DNA of 64,000 nucleotides, from NCBI RefSeq assembly GCF_000226115.1, contig NC_016461.1:1240001-1304000 (forward strand), in the 5' to 3' direction. The position numbers and the translations under genes were made by a program. Every line of letters starts with the position of its first letter. Position 1 is the first letter of the stretch. This DNA is from Thermothielavioides terrestris NRRL 8126. Taxonomy: Eukaryota; Ascomycota; Sordariomycetes; Sordariales; Chaetomiaceae. Below are positions 21,770-30,170 of this stretch, piece after piece. Below the pieces are notes generated by a model. That model saw only the letters and a program-made list of their open reading frames with translations. It was not told where the DNA came from and did not search any database.

Positions 21770-23269
21770 ATGGTCTCCCCACCTCGCTTCTTCATCGTCA
21801 GGCCTGACGGCAAAAAACCGACCGCCGACGGCAAAGTGAATACACTCCCGGGCCCCATCGTGCCCCTCATTGCCGTCGATGAACTGCCCGAGTGGCTCAA
21901 CATCGTTGGCGTCCCCCGCGAGCTCACCGTCGAGCAGACCGTTGGGCTTTACAATCTGGGAACCGTCAGCAAGAGCAAGGGCTCGTACGCCGTTGAGATT
22001 ACCCACCAGGCTCTCCCTGCTGTCCGTCAGCTGCCGGGTACTCTGAAAGCCATCGAGCCAAAGCCAGAGAACCATACTACCGCCAACCCGCCTCATGAAA
22101 CCACTACTACTCGCCAGTCTGCCGCTGCGTCGCCCGAAACCGCAGTCCACCCAGCAGACCGCATGAAAGCCCACTGGAGCGAGGCCCACGCCCGTGCCGC
22201 GGGACTCGTCAGCAACACCACCGGCTCCCCAACACCCCGGCAGCAGCAGCAGCAGCTCCAGCCCCAACGCTCACTTTCAGCCGCCACCAGCCACCCTTCT
22301 CCTCCCAGGAGCAGCACCAAGAGCAGCGGCAGCAGCAGCAACAACAACCCCGCCTCGAGCCCGAACCCGAGCCCAAGCGCCAACCCAAGCACCAGAACAG
22401 AGTACTGCCGCCACTGGTGCCACCACGGCACCTGCAAATGGGGCCTGCACTGCCGCTACCTCCACGCCATGCCCGCCACGCCGGCCGAGCTGGCCGCCGT
22501 CGGCCTGCGCGGCCTGCCGGCCTGGTGGGTGGCGCTCCAGCAGCACTGTTACAACAGCAACAACAACAACGACAACCACAATAATGGTCACCAATCCAAT
22601 GCCATCGGTAACAGCAGCAACGGCAACGGCGGTACACCGGGATCGCGCACGGTTGAGCACGCGCTTGGCCCGGATACCGCCGGCGGCGGCAGCAGCAGCA
22701 ACAACAGCAAAAGCAGTGGTGGCTTGTATTTTGATCCGCGGGACGTGCGAGCCCCGGGCGGCGGGGCCGGAGGGATGATGCACCCGATGGGATGGGGGAT
22801 GGTGCCGGGCGCTGTTCGGGCGGGCGGCGCGGTGGTGAGCGGTCATGGCGGCGGGCAGAAGGCGGCGACGAGGGCCCAGCTGCGGGAGACGCTGGCTCTG
22901 CTGCGGGAGCTGAGGCTGAGGCTGGGGCTGGGGTCGGAACTGGGAGGAGGAGGAGGAGGAGTGGGAGGCGGCGGGAAGGCCGTGCGCAAGAGGGAGGTGA
23001 ATCCGCTCGAGAAGGGGCGGGGCAAGGGCGTCGTCGGCGGCGACAAGGAGGCCATGTTGACGGCTGCGAAGACTGGCGGGCTGGCGGCGAGTATTCATGC
23101 TCCTGCTGCCGGGGCCGATCGGGGCCAGGCGCAGACGGGGACTGTGGTGACCCCTCCAGCGGGGCTCGCAGTGCAGACGACCGGTGGAAAGGGATGCGGG
23201 GAGAAGGCGACGGGTTTGCCTGCTCAGCCCGCTGAAACTCAGAAGGTCGACAAGTTGGTTGATGTGTAA
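21770..23269 (+). CDS. CCCH zinc-finger protein
   Basis: Single-exon frame of 499 residues with ATG in context ttcaccATGgtc. The N-terminal block (residues 1-85: PPRFFIVRPDGKKPTADGKV, IVPLIAVDELPEWLNIVGVP) looks conserved and ordered. One C-x8-C-x5-C-x3-H zinc finger lies at residues 213-232 (CRHWCHHGTCKWGLHCRYLH), followed by a Leu/Trp-rich helix. Elsewhere it is Ser/Gln/Asn-rich with homopolymer runs (SNNN, GGGGG). Another basic-helical stretch (ATRAQLRETLALLRELRLRL) is near residue 365. CCCH fingers of this spacing commonly bind RNA. The specific role is unknown. Opposite-strand open frames here are Pro/Arg/Cys-rich shadows. Confidence 0.82.
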   Translation: MVSPPRFFIVRPDGKKPTADGKVNTLPGPIVPLIAVDELPEWLNIVGVPRELTVEQTVGLYNLGTVSKSKGSYAVEITHQALPAVRQLPGTLKAIEPKPENHTTANPPHETTTTRQSAAASPETAVHPADRMKAHWSEAHARAAGLVSNTTGSPTPRQQQQQLQPQRSLSAATSHPSPPRSSTKSSGSSSNNNPASSPNPSPSANPSTRTEYCRHWCHHGTCKWGLHCRYLHAMPATPAELAAVGLRGLPAWWVALQQHCYNSNNNNDNHNNGHQSNAIGNSSNGNGGTPGSRTVEHALGPDTAGGGSSSNNSKSSGGLYFDPRDVRAPGGGAGGMMHPMGWGMVPGAVRAGGAVVSGHGGGQKAATRAQLRETLALLRELRLRLGLGSELGGGGGGVGGGGKAVRKREVNPLEKGRGKGVVGGDKEAMLTAAKTGGLAASIHAPAAGADRGQAQTGTVVTPPAGLAVQTTGGKGCGEKATGLPAQPAETQKVDKLVDV

Positions 23270-23648
23270 GAGCTGGAGACGAGGAGACGGGGATTGAGTG
23301 TTGGACTGTACACACCCATCAGGAATTGATTGGCAGTGAGATGTTCCAGGCGCCTCAGCTAGCAGATAATTCGATGTGCCATTGCAGCTATTCAGGCCTG
23401 TCAATTCATGACTTTGTTTCCTAGAGGCTGATCGCCAGATGTTGGGCAATGATGGCCCCGGGGCACCTGCACCCCACCAGTAGTCCTTCTCGATGTCCTC
23501 CTAATACATGTGCACGAACCAAAACAACGCTAAAAGACATAGGAGATGAGTGAGTGACAGTCTCCAAGCCATGCCGATCCCATTGCATCCATGAACCCTA
23601 TCTTACCACAACGCCAACGCTTCCTCCACGTGCCCGCAGCATCCGGAT
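23270..23648. other. Convergent 3' region
   Basis: 379 nt between two genes that converge; it presumably holds both 3' UTRs. No RNA gene or repeat is recognised. Confidence 0.4.
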
Positions 23649-25226
23649 TCACTGGAAGCGTCCGCGGGCACGATCACACTCCTCAAGAAACCGGTATATG
23701 CCCTCCAGCCCCTCAAAATCCTCGGAGCAGTGTTCTCCTGAGGTGCTCAAGACAGGCGGCGACATGCTCTCGTAGCCTTCTTCAGGCTCCGAGCCGGACA
23801 GCCGCCAAGGGTTCTCTTCGAATTCATCCACGATGAACGCTTCCTCCACTTCTGACGACGACGACTCAGAGCCGCGGGACCTGAGAGATCCACCAGGTGA
23901 GGTGATGGTACCCTCACCGCTCGCATCGGGCGCAAACGGGAAGCGCAGCGCAACTTCCACGCCAGCGCTGGCGTCAAAGTCCGGATCCTGCCCGACAACG
24001 CCCCGCTTGACGCCGACGTCATCGCAGAGCCTCTCCACCGTCTCGGCATCCATGCCAGGGAACCGCACCCGTAGAACACTGTTCTTCTCCAAGAACACAG
24101 GCAGATCGCCCAGCCCCGCCAAGGCCTTCAGATCCGTCATGACCGCCGCCAAGTCCTTCAGCGCGCGCGCGAAGTCGACCGAGAGCACGTCAAGGAAGCC
24201 CTCGGCATTGAGGGTCGCCGCGCCAACGGCGGCAACCTGCTCCTCCGCGCTGGCGAACGGCATCACAACGCCCAGCGGGCTGAGCGCAGTGATGGTCGGG
24301 CTGATCTTGAAATCGACGAACGCACCCGGGGCGCGCCGCCGTCCGGCCATCGCACTCTCCATCTTCAACCGCGCCTCGTCCTGCATCGCGCTCACGGCCC
24401 GATACCGTTTTTCGCCGTTGGGTCCCGTGCCGTCGAACCGGGCGCGATGACCGGAGAGCCAGAAGGCGCGCATCGCCTGGCTGACATTTTGGATGACCTG
24501 CGCTGGGGCGGCCGGGGTGTGGCTGAAGTAGCGGGCACCGCCGAGGCGGCCAGATCCGGGAATGCCGTAGCCGCCTGCGGTGCGGCCGAGGGTACCGCCG
24601 GTGAGGTTGGGGCGGAGGGTCCAGGCGAAAGGAGCGCGGCCGGTGAGTTGGTTGACGGCGCGGGAGACGCGCGAGGTCGGGAGCTTGGAGCGGTCGAAGC
24701 GGAAGCCGGGTTTGGAGGCGGAGGGGTAGGCGCCAGAGCTGATGAAGCGGCGGATGGTCGAGTTGAGGCTGGCGGTCGAGTAGTATCTGAATCCGCCAGC
24801 GCGCTTCTGCTGGCGCAACCAGGCTGCGGGATGGATGGGTTGGCGAGAGTTGCCGGCGCGGACCGGGACTGCGACGGGTTGGAGTTCGGCGTTGACTGGG
24901 CGAGTGGCGGCCGCGAGCTTGGAGCGCAGCATCTTGGTCGCCACTCGGACGTTGACCACCAGATGCTTGTGCAAAGCCCGCAAGGCCGCAGGAGCCCAAA
25001 TCCCCCCTGCGGGAGACATGGCGGTTAGGTATTCAGCGATCCGCAAGACTAGGGCCTGAGTGGGCGCTGAAAGCCTCGTGGATGGTTGAGGGGGAAGAGC
25101 CACGGGAAGGGTGGGAGCATGCGGAGATCCGGATGTTACCGAGATGCCCTTGGCTCGGTAGCTATCGATAACGTCACGCAATCCCCACACCAGCGCCAGC
25201 TGGCATTCGCGTAACTTCCTATGCAT
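23649..25226 (-). CDS. Conserved fungal protein of unknown function
   Basis: A minus-strand single-exon frame of 525 residues starts at 25226. A later in-frame ATG at 25018 (MSPAGGIWAPAALRALHKHL) could be the true start and would give a basic, amphipathic, mitochondrial-like N-terminus. The middle is Arg/Ser/Thr/Gly-rich (RYYSTASLNSTIRRFISSG, GTLGRTAGGYGIPGSGRLGG). The ordered part, about residues 300-420, includes FVDFKISPTITALSPLGVVM and a helical segment ending SVLRVRFPGMDAETVERLCD. The tail is acidic Ser/Glu-rich. Similar fungal proteins exist to my recollection, sometimes labelled as casein-kinase-related without clear reason; no catalytic motif is visible here. Its 5' end faces the start of the snoRNA host transcript. 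Confidence 0.72.
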   Translation of the reverse strand: MHRKLRECQLALVWGLRDVIDSYRAKGISVTSGSPHAPTLPVALPPQPSTRLSAPTQALVLRIAEYLTAMSPAGGIWAPAALRALHKHLVVNVRVATKMLRSKLAAATRPVNAELQPVAVPVRAGNSRQPIHPAAWLRQQKRAGGFRYYSTASLNSTIRRFISSGAYPSASKPGFRFDRSKLPTSRVSRAVNQLTGRAPFAWTLRPNLTGGTLGRTAGGYGIPGSGRLGGARYFSHTPAAPAQVIQNVSQAMRAFWLSGHRARFDGTGPNGEKRYRAVSAMQDEARLKMESAMAGRRRAPGAFVDFKISPTITALSPLGVVMPFASAEEQVAAVGAATLNAEGFLDVLSVDFARALKDLAAVMTDLKALAGLGDLPVFLEKNSVLRVRFPGMDAETVERLCDDVGVKRGVVGQDPDFDASAGVEVALRFPFAPDASGEGTITSPGGSLRSRGSESSSSEVEEAFIVDEFEENPWRLSGSEPEEGYESMSPPVLSTSGEHCSEDFEGLEGIYRFLEECDRARGRFQ

Positions 25227-25429
25227 TTACACATGTTGCTCTGCATTTCAGTCCCTGCATAAATTAAGTGGGTCTCTCTATCTTATCGCACCTCCACAGC
25301 TGCGGCACGCTTTTAATGCTCCAAATTTTTGAGCTCCCACAGCTTCTCTCATTCCCCCAACTACAGCACCAATTCCTCTGTCGACAAGGTAAGCAATCGC
25401 CCTGCTTCCCTCTCGTTACCTGTCGCACA

Positions 25430-25509
25430 GCTCCTGTGATGATAATCGATCAATCCAACTCCGACCAGCCCGTGGGGACTACAATTTACTCTAGAATTAC
25501 CCTGAGAGC
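25430..25509 (+). ncRNA. C/D box snoRNA, predicted 18S guide (SNORD45A-like target)
   Basis: C box GTGATGA (25436-25442) and D box CTGA (25502-25505) are closed by a 4-bp stem, GCTC (25430-25433) with GAGC (25506-25509). The 13 nt directly before the D box (25489-25501) are fully complementary to the 18S rRNA segment GGUAAUUCUAGAG. The fifth-position rule points to the second A of GGUAA, the equivalent of human 18S Am159, guided in human by U45A. It sits in intron 25389-25575. A possible D' box CCGA (25461-25464) follows 9 nt complementary to GUUGGAUUG of the 25S A-loop region, but that is weak. The rRNA sequences are from memory. Confidence 0.82.
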
Positions 25510-25665
25510 ACCCTGTTCAGAGCGACTCGTGTCGGCTTGGCGATTTCCAACCTTTTGCTAACATTGTCTGCTCAGTGTCGACCAACCTTCACCTGGCTTC
25601 TCTTTTCAGTGGCTCCCAAACTTCTCGGAAAAGGTTGGTTTTTCAGTCGCTTTCTTTTTACCCCT

Positions 25666-25753
25666 CCAAGTGATGAACAAAAGACAATTATAGGGAATTC
25701 CTCATGCCGAACTCACGATGTGGATTCACTTGTTTCAGCCTTGTCTGATTTGG
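25666..25753 (+). ncRNA. C/D box snoRNA, predicted 18S guide (snR41-like target)
   Basis: C box GTGATGA (25670-25676) and D box CTGA (25745-25748) are flanked by the stem CCAA (25666-25669) with TTGG (25750-25753). Sequence above the D box (25732-25743) is complementary over 12 nt to the 18S segment CAAGGCUGAAAC. The fifth position pairs with the first G after CAA, which corresponds to yeast 18S Gm1126, guided by snR41. A D' box CCGA (25707-25710) follows sequence with 10-nt complementarity to 18S GAGGAAUUCC, possibly a second target that I cannot assign. It lies in intron 25634-25818. Confidence 0.8.
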
Positions 25754-25848
25754 CCTCTTACCTGTCTGCTGTTTATGAGCTCAGCGTCTATGACCGTTGT
25801 GCTAATCAGCCATTGCAGGTATGCTCGGGCTTTTACTTCCACCCTCTA

Positions 25849-25986
25849 GCACCATGACGAAACTTTGAACGAACGGGCGGACATAAACGAAGCCTCGCCG
25901 TCTCCTCTCGCCAAAAGCAGGGCTGTACACCCTGTGAGGGGAGCTCGGCGGGAAATTCTTGCTGAGAACTCGTCAGCTGATTGTGC
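25849..25986 (+). ncRNA. Possible third snoRNA with degenerate C box
   Basis: A C-box-like ATGACGA (25854-25860) and CTGA (25977-25980) are closed by GCAC (25849-25852) with GTGC (25983-25986). It is long for the class (about 138 nt), has a one-base C-box deviation, contains hairpins CAGGG/CCCTG and GCTGA/TCAGC, and no rRNA complement was recognised. Its place in segment 25819-26050, between two better candidates, is the main support. It could equally be an H/ACA RNA or spacer. Confidence 0.3.
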
Positions 25987-26090
25987 CACCGCTCACCAGC
26001 TCGCTGTCCTCCCCTCTGGAAAGCGGTTTTGGCTGACCGTGTTTGGTTAGGTAATTGGCATTTTCCGCTCGCATGTTCACGGCCCATTGC

Positions 26091-26165
26091 AAAATGATGA
26101 TTCGTTATTCACACTGTTTGATCCTCCCTCTGGGTTGGAAATGAACAATCTCCAAAATCTGATTT
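26091..26165 (+). ncRNA. C/D box snoRNA candidate, orphan target
   Basis: C box ATGATGA (26094-26100) and D box CTGA (26159-26162) lie 58 nt apart with a short AAA (26091-26093)/TTT (26163-26165) stem that may extend past a bulge. A C'-like ATGAACA is at 26140-26146. It lies in segment 26051-26223, before the branch and acceptor gctgac...gcag. The guide above the D box (tctccaaaat) matches no rRNA stretch that I recall. Confidence 0.6.
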
Positions 26166-26223
26166 AATGAGGTATGTCTCTCAGCCTTGCTTGGGTTGTT
26201 TTCGGACGCTGACTGGATTGCAG

Positions 26224-26621
26224 CCTGATTTTTTGGGGTCCCATATTGAGGTGTTCATGCAGCGATTCTAAATGAGGGCCATGGCTGACCGCTTCGGTGG
26301 ACAGGTAAAGCTGGAGTGCATCCTGACTCAGTCCTTCCCAGCGAACTGTAAGTTAGTCTCAATTTTTCCCCGTCTCCTTGCCTTTCGGATGATTTTTTCC
26401 CCTACTTGCTTGAGTTCAAGTAATATGCTGACTTAGTTAATTACCAGTTCGAGATCTACCCGTGCATGCTTTGCCAATATTGGTTTGCACTACCGTCTAT
26501 ATGCTCTTGGTAGCCATCTCTGTTAGATTCCGCGCAGAATTCATGCATGATCCTACACCTTGATGTCCAATTCGCTGTTGCCCTTTGGGGCAGCGTATGT
26601 GTGACCACTCTGCCACTCACT
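26224..26621. other. Downstream part of host transcript / 3' flank of PI-PLC gene
   Basis: No protein gene is supported. Another intron-like stretch runs 26348-26447 (gtaagt...gctgac...ccag), and a branch-plus-acceptor ending in AG|GT lies at 26303-26306, so the plus-strand transcript may continue. No further C/D candidate passes the stem test. Confidence 0.4.
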
Positions 26622-28127
26622 CTATTGCCGGAGCTGCAACCGGGCGTTCCATCCCACAATGCAGCGTATGAGGTCCCAGTCCCCGTTATGCCCGACCCAA
26701 TCCGTCACCACAATTCCCGTGGCCGCGTCCCCAATGTCCAACTGCCCAGGCCCCTTGCCAGGCGCCCCGTGGCTCATGCACAAATACTCGATCATGGAAG
26801 GGTTGATCTTGGCGGCGATCCGATCCGGCCAGCAGCTAGCGTTGAAGAAGTTGCTCGCACTCAAGAAGTTGATAAACAGCGGCATCTGCGGCCCTCCAGC
26901 AGGCACCTCCGAGGGCCTCGTCGCATGCACCCCCTGCGCGGCCCTCGCCAGCCCTTCCTGCGCGAACTGCACCTTCCGCTGGATGTCGGCGGCGCTGCCC
27001 ACGCCGTAGTAGTCCTGGATCCGGATCGTCCCGCTCCCGCACGTCCCGTCGGCCACGTTGTCCGGCCAGACCGAGCCGTCGATGCCGCCCTCGGCCGCGG
27101 GCACGGACGCGGCCAGCCGGAAGCGCCGCACCAGCACGACGCGGCCGCGGCAGCCGGCCAGCGTCGGGATCTGCGGCGACGTGTACCAGTGCTGGCGCCG
27201 CGGCGCGATGTAGTGGTGGTAAAGGATCTGCGAGAGGTCGGCGTCGCTGCCCCGGCCGGTCCCTTCGCGCTTGATGGAGACGAGTACCGTCTCGGTCGGG
27301 TGCGCCGCAAGGAAGCTGTACAGTGTCGCGAGCAAGCCGGAGAGGTACTTGGCCCCCGTGAGGGAGACGGGGAAGGCCGAGTGGACGAGGGAGAGCTCGG
27401 GTATGGAGGCGTGGTTGTTGTCGTTGTTGCTGTCGTCGTTGTTGTTGCTGCTGCGGTTGGCCTTTGGCGGGGTGTATGTCGGGCAGGAGACGCGCACGTC
27501 GAGGAAGCGCACGCCGTTGTTGAGCTGCTCGAGGACGGATACGGCTTGGCAGCGGACGGACGGGAGGGCGACGTGGCAGGTCGGCGAGTTGTGGGTGCCC
27601 GGGATGGAGAGGGAGGAGATGGGCAGGGAGGAATCGAGCGTGGCCATCCAGGAGGAGAGGTTGGCGGAGCTAAAGACGGCTAGATAGGCATGTTGGGGGA
27701 GATAGATGGCGGTGAATTCTTTGGTTTCCTCCTCTGAGCCTTTGGGGTGACTTTTGAGGATGATGCTACGTCGTGATGAAGCCGGGATTTCGGCGCTGTA
27801 GCTGTGTCCGCTGTCTGGGTCCTCGAATGTGAGGCGGAGGTGTTCATGGCGGGCAGGGTCTGGCGTATAGACGGGAGTGTGACATTCCGAGAAAGGCTGA
27901 ATGGCTATCCCCTTAATCTCCTGCCTCGCTGACGACGCGGACTCCTCTTCCCCTCCGCGTGAAGCAGTCTTGTGCAATGTCGTTGGTATGTGCAGGTGCG
28001 AGTGGGCATCTAGGCGTTCGACTTGCTTCAGCTCCAGAGGGGTGATGGTCAAGTTGCGTATAGTGAGGGTTGGCAGCGCTGCGGGTGATGTTGCTGCCGC
28101 AACGGGGCGTGAGAAGACGAAACCCAT
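26622..28127 (-). CDS. Phosphatidylinositol-specific phospholipase C X-domain protein
   Basis: Single-exon minus-strand frame of 501 residues. From about residue 160 it shows the bacterial-type PI-PLC X fold: SLSIPGTHNSPT with the first catalytic His at 179, GVRFLDVRV with conserved Arg and Asp near 207-212, and LVHSAFPVSL with the second His near 249. Later come ETVLVSIKREGTGRG, a YTSPQIPTLAGCRGRVVLVR block and the C-terminal TGIVVTDWVGHNGDWDLIRC. These small enzymes cleave PI or GPI anchors to cyclic inositol phosphate. The N-terminal 150 residues are a separate beta-rich region without known motif. No signal peptide is evident. An Asn/Asp low-complexity insert lies near 226-238. A 378-codon frame on the opposite strand is a shadow. 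Confidence 0.88.
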   Translation of the reverse strand: MGFVFSRPVAAATSPAALPTLTIRNLTITPLELKQVERLDAHSHLHIPTTLHKTASRGGEEESASSARQEIKGIAIQPFSECHTPVYTPDPARHEHLRLTFEDPDSGHSYSAEIPASSRRSIILKSHPKGSEEETKEFTAIYLPQHAYLAVFSSANLSSWMATLDSSLPISSLSIPGTHNSPTCHVALPSVRCQAVSVLEQLNNGVRFLDVRVSCPTYTPPKANRSSNNNDDSNNDNNHASIPELSLVHSAFPVSLTGAKYLSGLLATLYSFLAAHPTETVLVSIKREGTGRGSDADLSQILYHHYIAPRRQHWYTSPQIPTLAGCRGRVVLVRRFRLAASVPAAEGGIDGSVWPDNVADGTCGSGTIRIQDYYGVGSAADIQRKVQFAQEGLARAAQGVHATRPSEVPAGGPQMPLFINFLSASNFFNASCWPDRIAAKINPSMIEYLCMSHGAPGKGPGQLDIGDAATGIVVTDWVGHNGDWDLIRCIVGWNARLQLRQ

Positions 28128-29648
28128 ACCGACGGATGGCTGCCGGGTCCTGGTTGTTGACCGGACACAGGGGGTTCAAGCTTCCCAAGCGAAGTGGTGT
28201 TGGCACGCGTTTCTTCACACCAATAAGGTTCGCAGACGGGAACGCGACAAGAAACTCGAGTCGGTCGGCAAATACGATGATACGTTCGGCCAATCTACCA
28301 ATCCCCGACAGTTCGCCGCCTATTGCAGCGTCCTGAAGCCTCCACGACCAAACTCTGTGATTACTGACGTCCGAGCGTGAGCGTGGAACTGCCGAACGGT
28401 TTCTGCAGTTACAGAAGCAAATGAAGCCCAGGCTTAGCGATTACATAATCACCAAATGCTATCCTTGACAGTTGTCTTGTCCGCTGAGACACTGGCTGTG
28501 ATATGGAGGTCTACACCTAGTTGAGGGATATTTCCAAGAAAGACATTGACCTCAAGCCGATGAATAGATGCTTAGGGCTACTCTGTGAATGTCCACAGAG
28601 CTATGAGGGGTTGCGCCGTCCATTCCCCAGCGTGAAGGGGTACTGGACAACGTGCGGACTGCAAGTCACTGTCCTCGGCTCACGGGATCTTCCTCGTCCT
28701 TTCAGAGTTCAAATGAGTAGGCACGCCTCTTCTGGACGACCGAGACCCAGCTATTGTCATGTATGTATACTGTGCGGGAGCGTGCAGCAGCCCGGAGGTG
28801 AGACTGGGTCCAGAATATTGGCCAGTGCGGGCCGCAGAGAGGGAGAGCTCAGAACATTAGGGTTGAAGTCAACGAGAGTATGGATGAAGCTTCACCTATA
28901 ATTAGAAGTACCTAGCCTTCCCCGGACCCCGGGCGGCTGGAATGAAACGGACAGAGCCAGGTTCTCCATCCTGTTTCCAGGAGGTATGCTCTGGATATCG
29001 GAGCGCAGGAAGCGGTACGCAACGCCCTCCTGATCTAGCCGGAGCAACGCGGGTCGACTTGAAATTGCGCCCAGGCCCTGTAGCTCTCCAGGGCCGCGCT
29101 GTGTTCCGCTGGACCCTCGCAATGCGAAGACCGGCCGCCATCTCGACCCCAGCAGTGAGGTCCTTGCGGTATGTCCTCTCCGAAAGGGAACTCCTTTGAC
29201 ACCCTCGATCGTATAAAGACGCAGGAACAAATTGATGAAGGGCCGCCACTCGGGTCCGAACCACCCCGGACCGGCGCTTGCAGGACGAACTTGCCCATCA
29301 TGTCTGGGAGGAAACAACCTGCCCAGTAGTTGAACCCCCCGGAGAGCACCGCGATCCCGGGTTCGGGGTGAAGGGTTACCTGTCGGACGTCCGTCAGTCT
29401 GTTATTAAGTCCAAGACGGAGTTGGTTGGATAAATTCGCTTTGCCGACTCGGTCACTTCGGGAAAAGGGCGATAACGTCGAGATGATGCCGTTCTTCTCC
29501 AGAACCTCAAGCAAACAATGCACGAAGTCCGAAACTGCGCCAGGTATAAATATGGGTTTGATGGCGGCGAGTGAGGGAGGGTTGAACGAGGCCGACCACG
29601 GATAATCTGCATCGTCCAGACAGAGCCAACTTGGTCATCGTCGACAAC
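28128..29648. other. Divergent intergenic region
   Basis: This 1.5 kb separates the minus-strand PI-PLC start from the plus-strand secreted protein. Open frames here are short and have no domain-like sequence. Nothing else is recognised apart from the TATA box given separately. Confidence 0.4.
29545..29553 (+). promoter_or_regulatory. TATA box of the secreted NTF2-like gene
   Basis: TATAAATAT lies 96-104 nt upstream of the ATG at 29649, on the right strand and at a usual distance for a fungal core promoter. A TATA box fits a regulated, secreted product. Confidence 0.65.
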
Positions 29649-30170
29649 ATGCGCCTCTTGATCCTCGCCGTCAGCGCTTTCGCCAGTTCGGCGGTCGCTT
29701 TCCCCTCCATCGGCTCGCTCTTCTCGCCGCGGCAGGACAAAGACTGCATCACGCGGGACGAGGCCAAGCAGATCGTCGACATCTACGCCAGCCTGATCGC
29801 AAACTACACTCCCTCGGTCTGCGAGAAGTACTGCGCCGACGACTTCGTCGACCGGTCCGACAGCATCAACACCTTCATCTTCCAGCCGCTCGGCCAGCCG
29901 ACGTTCGCGACCAAGCAGATCTTCATGGACGCGCAGCTGTCGAATCCGGCGTTCCCGCTCGTGGTCGACAGCATCGACGCCGTCGACTGCGAGTCCATCG
30001 CGCTGCGCTGGCACGCCACTTTCGGCGTGGCCAACGAGCCCAGCCGCGGCATCACCATTCTCGGCACCACCAAGGCGGCGGGCTGGTGGCAGATCAAGAG
30101 CATCGATGTCGAGTTCAACAGCCTGATCTGGCTGCTTGACATGGGCGGCAATTACACTTGGGAAGGCTGA
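29649..30170 (+). CDS. Secreted NTF2-like (SnoaL-type) protein
   Basis: Single-exon gene of 173 residues starting at ATG 29649 (gacaacATGcgc). A clear signal peptide, MRLLILAVSAFASSAVAF, is followed by a mature region with an NTF2-like fold pattern. The pattern is the helical ITRDEAKQIVDIYASLIANY, then CEKYCADDFVDRSDSINTFI, then PAFPLVVDSIDAVDCESIAL and the strand region ALRWHATFGVANEPSRGITI with AAGWWQIKSIDVEFN. Three or four Cys in the mature part could form disulphides. Similar small secreted NTF2-like proteins are frequent in filamentous fungi and some are described as effector-like; no function can be read from this one. The minus-strand frame over it is a shadow. Confidence 0.85.
   Translation: MRLLILAVSAFASSAVAFPSIGSLFSPRQDKDCITRDEAKQIVDIYASLIANYTPSVCEKYCADDFVDRSDSINTFIFQPLGQPTFATKQIFMDAQLSNPAFPLVVDSIDAVDCESIALRWHATFGVANEPSRGITILGTTKAAGWWQIKSIDVEFNSLIWLLDMGGNYTWEG

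Larger units (their letters stand above)
25300..26223 (+). ncRNA. Putative non-coding snoRNA host transcript with four introns
   Basis: No protein-like frame spans this region, yet plus-strand splice signals are unusually strong. Intron A is 25389-25575 (gtaagc...gctaac...ctcag). Intron B is 25634-25818 (gttggt...gctaat...gcag). Segment C is 25819-26050 (gtatgc...gctgac...ttag) and segment D is 26051-26223 (gtaatt...gctgac...gcag). A, B and D each contain a C/D candidate. The only internal exon seen is 25576-25633; B/C and C/D abut as AG|GT. The 5' end is a guess, placed after AT-rich sequence near 25260. This organisation matches fungal non-coding snoRNA host genes in general, but the transcript itself is inferred. 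Confidence 0.55.

Noticed and set aside
22209..23449. Two minus-strand frames (368 and 390 codons) over the CCCH protein
   Set aside because: They are homopolymer-laden shadows (poly-Cys, poly-Val, poly-Ala) of the Gln/Ser/Asn codons on the plus strand.
26547..27683. Plus-strand frame of 378 codons
   Set aside because: Antisense of the PI-PLC gene, which has clear catalytic motifs; this frame is Arg/Val/Gly-rich without motifs.
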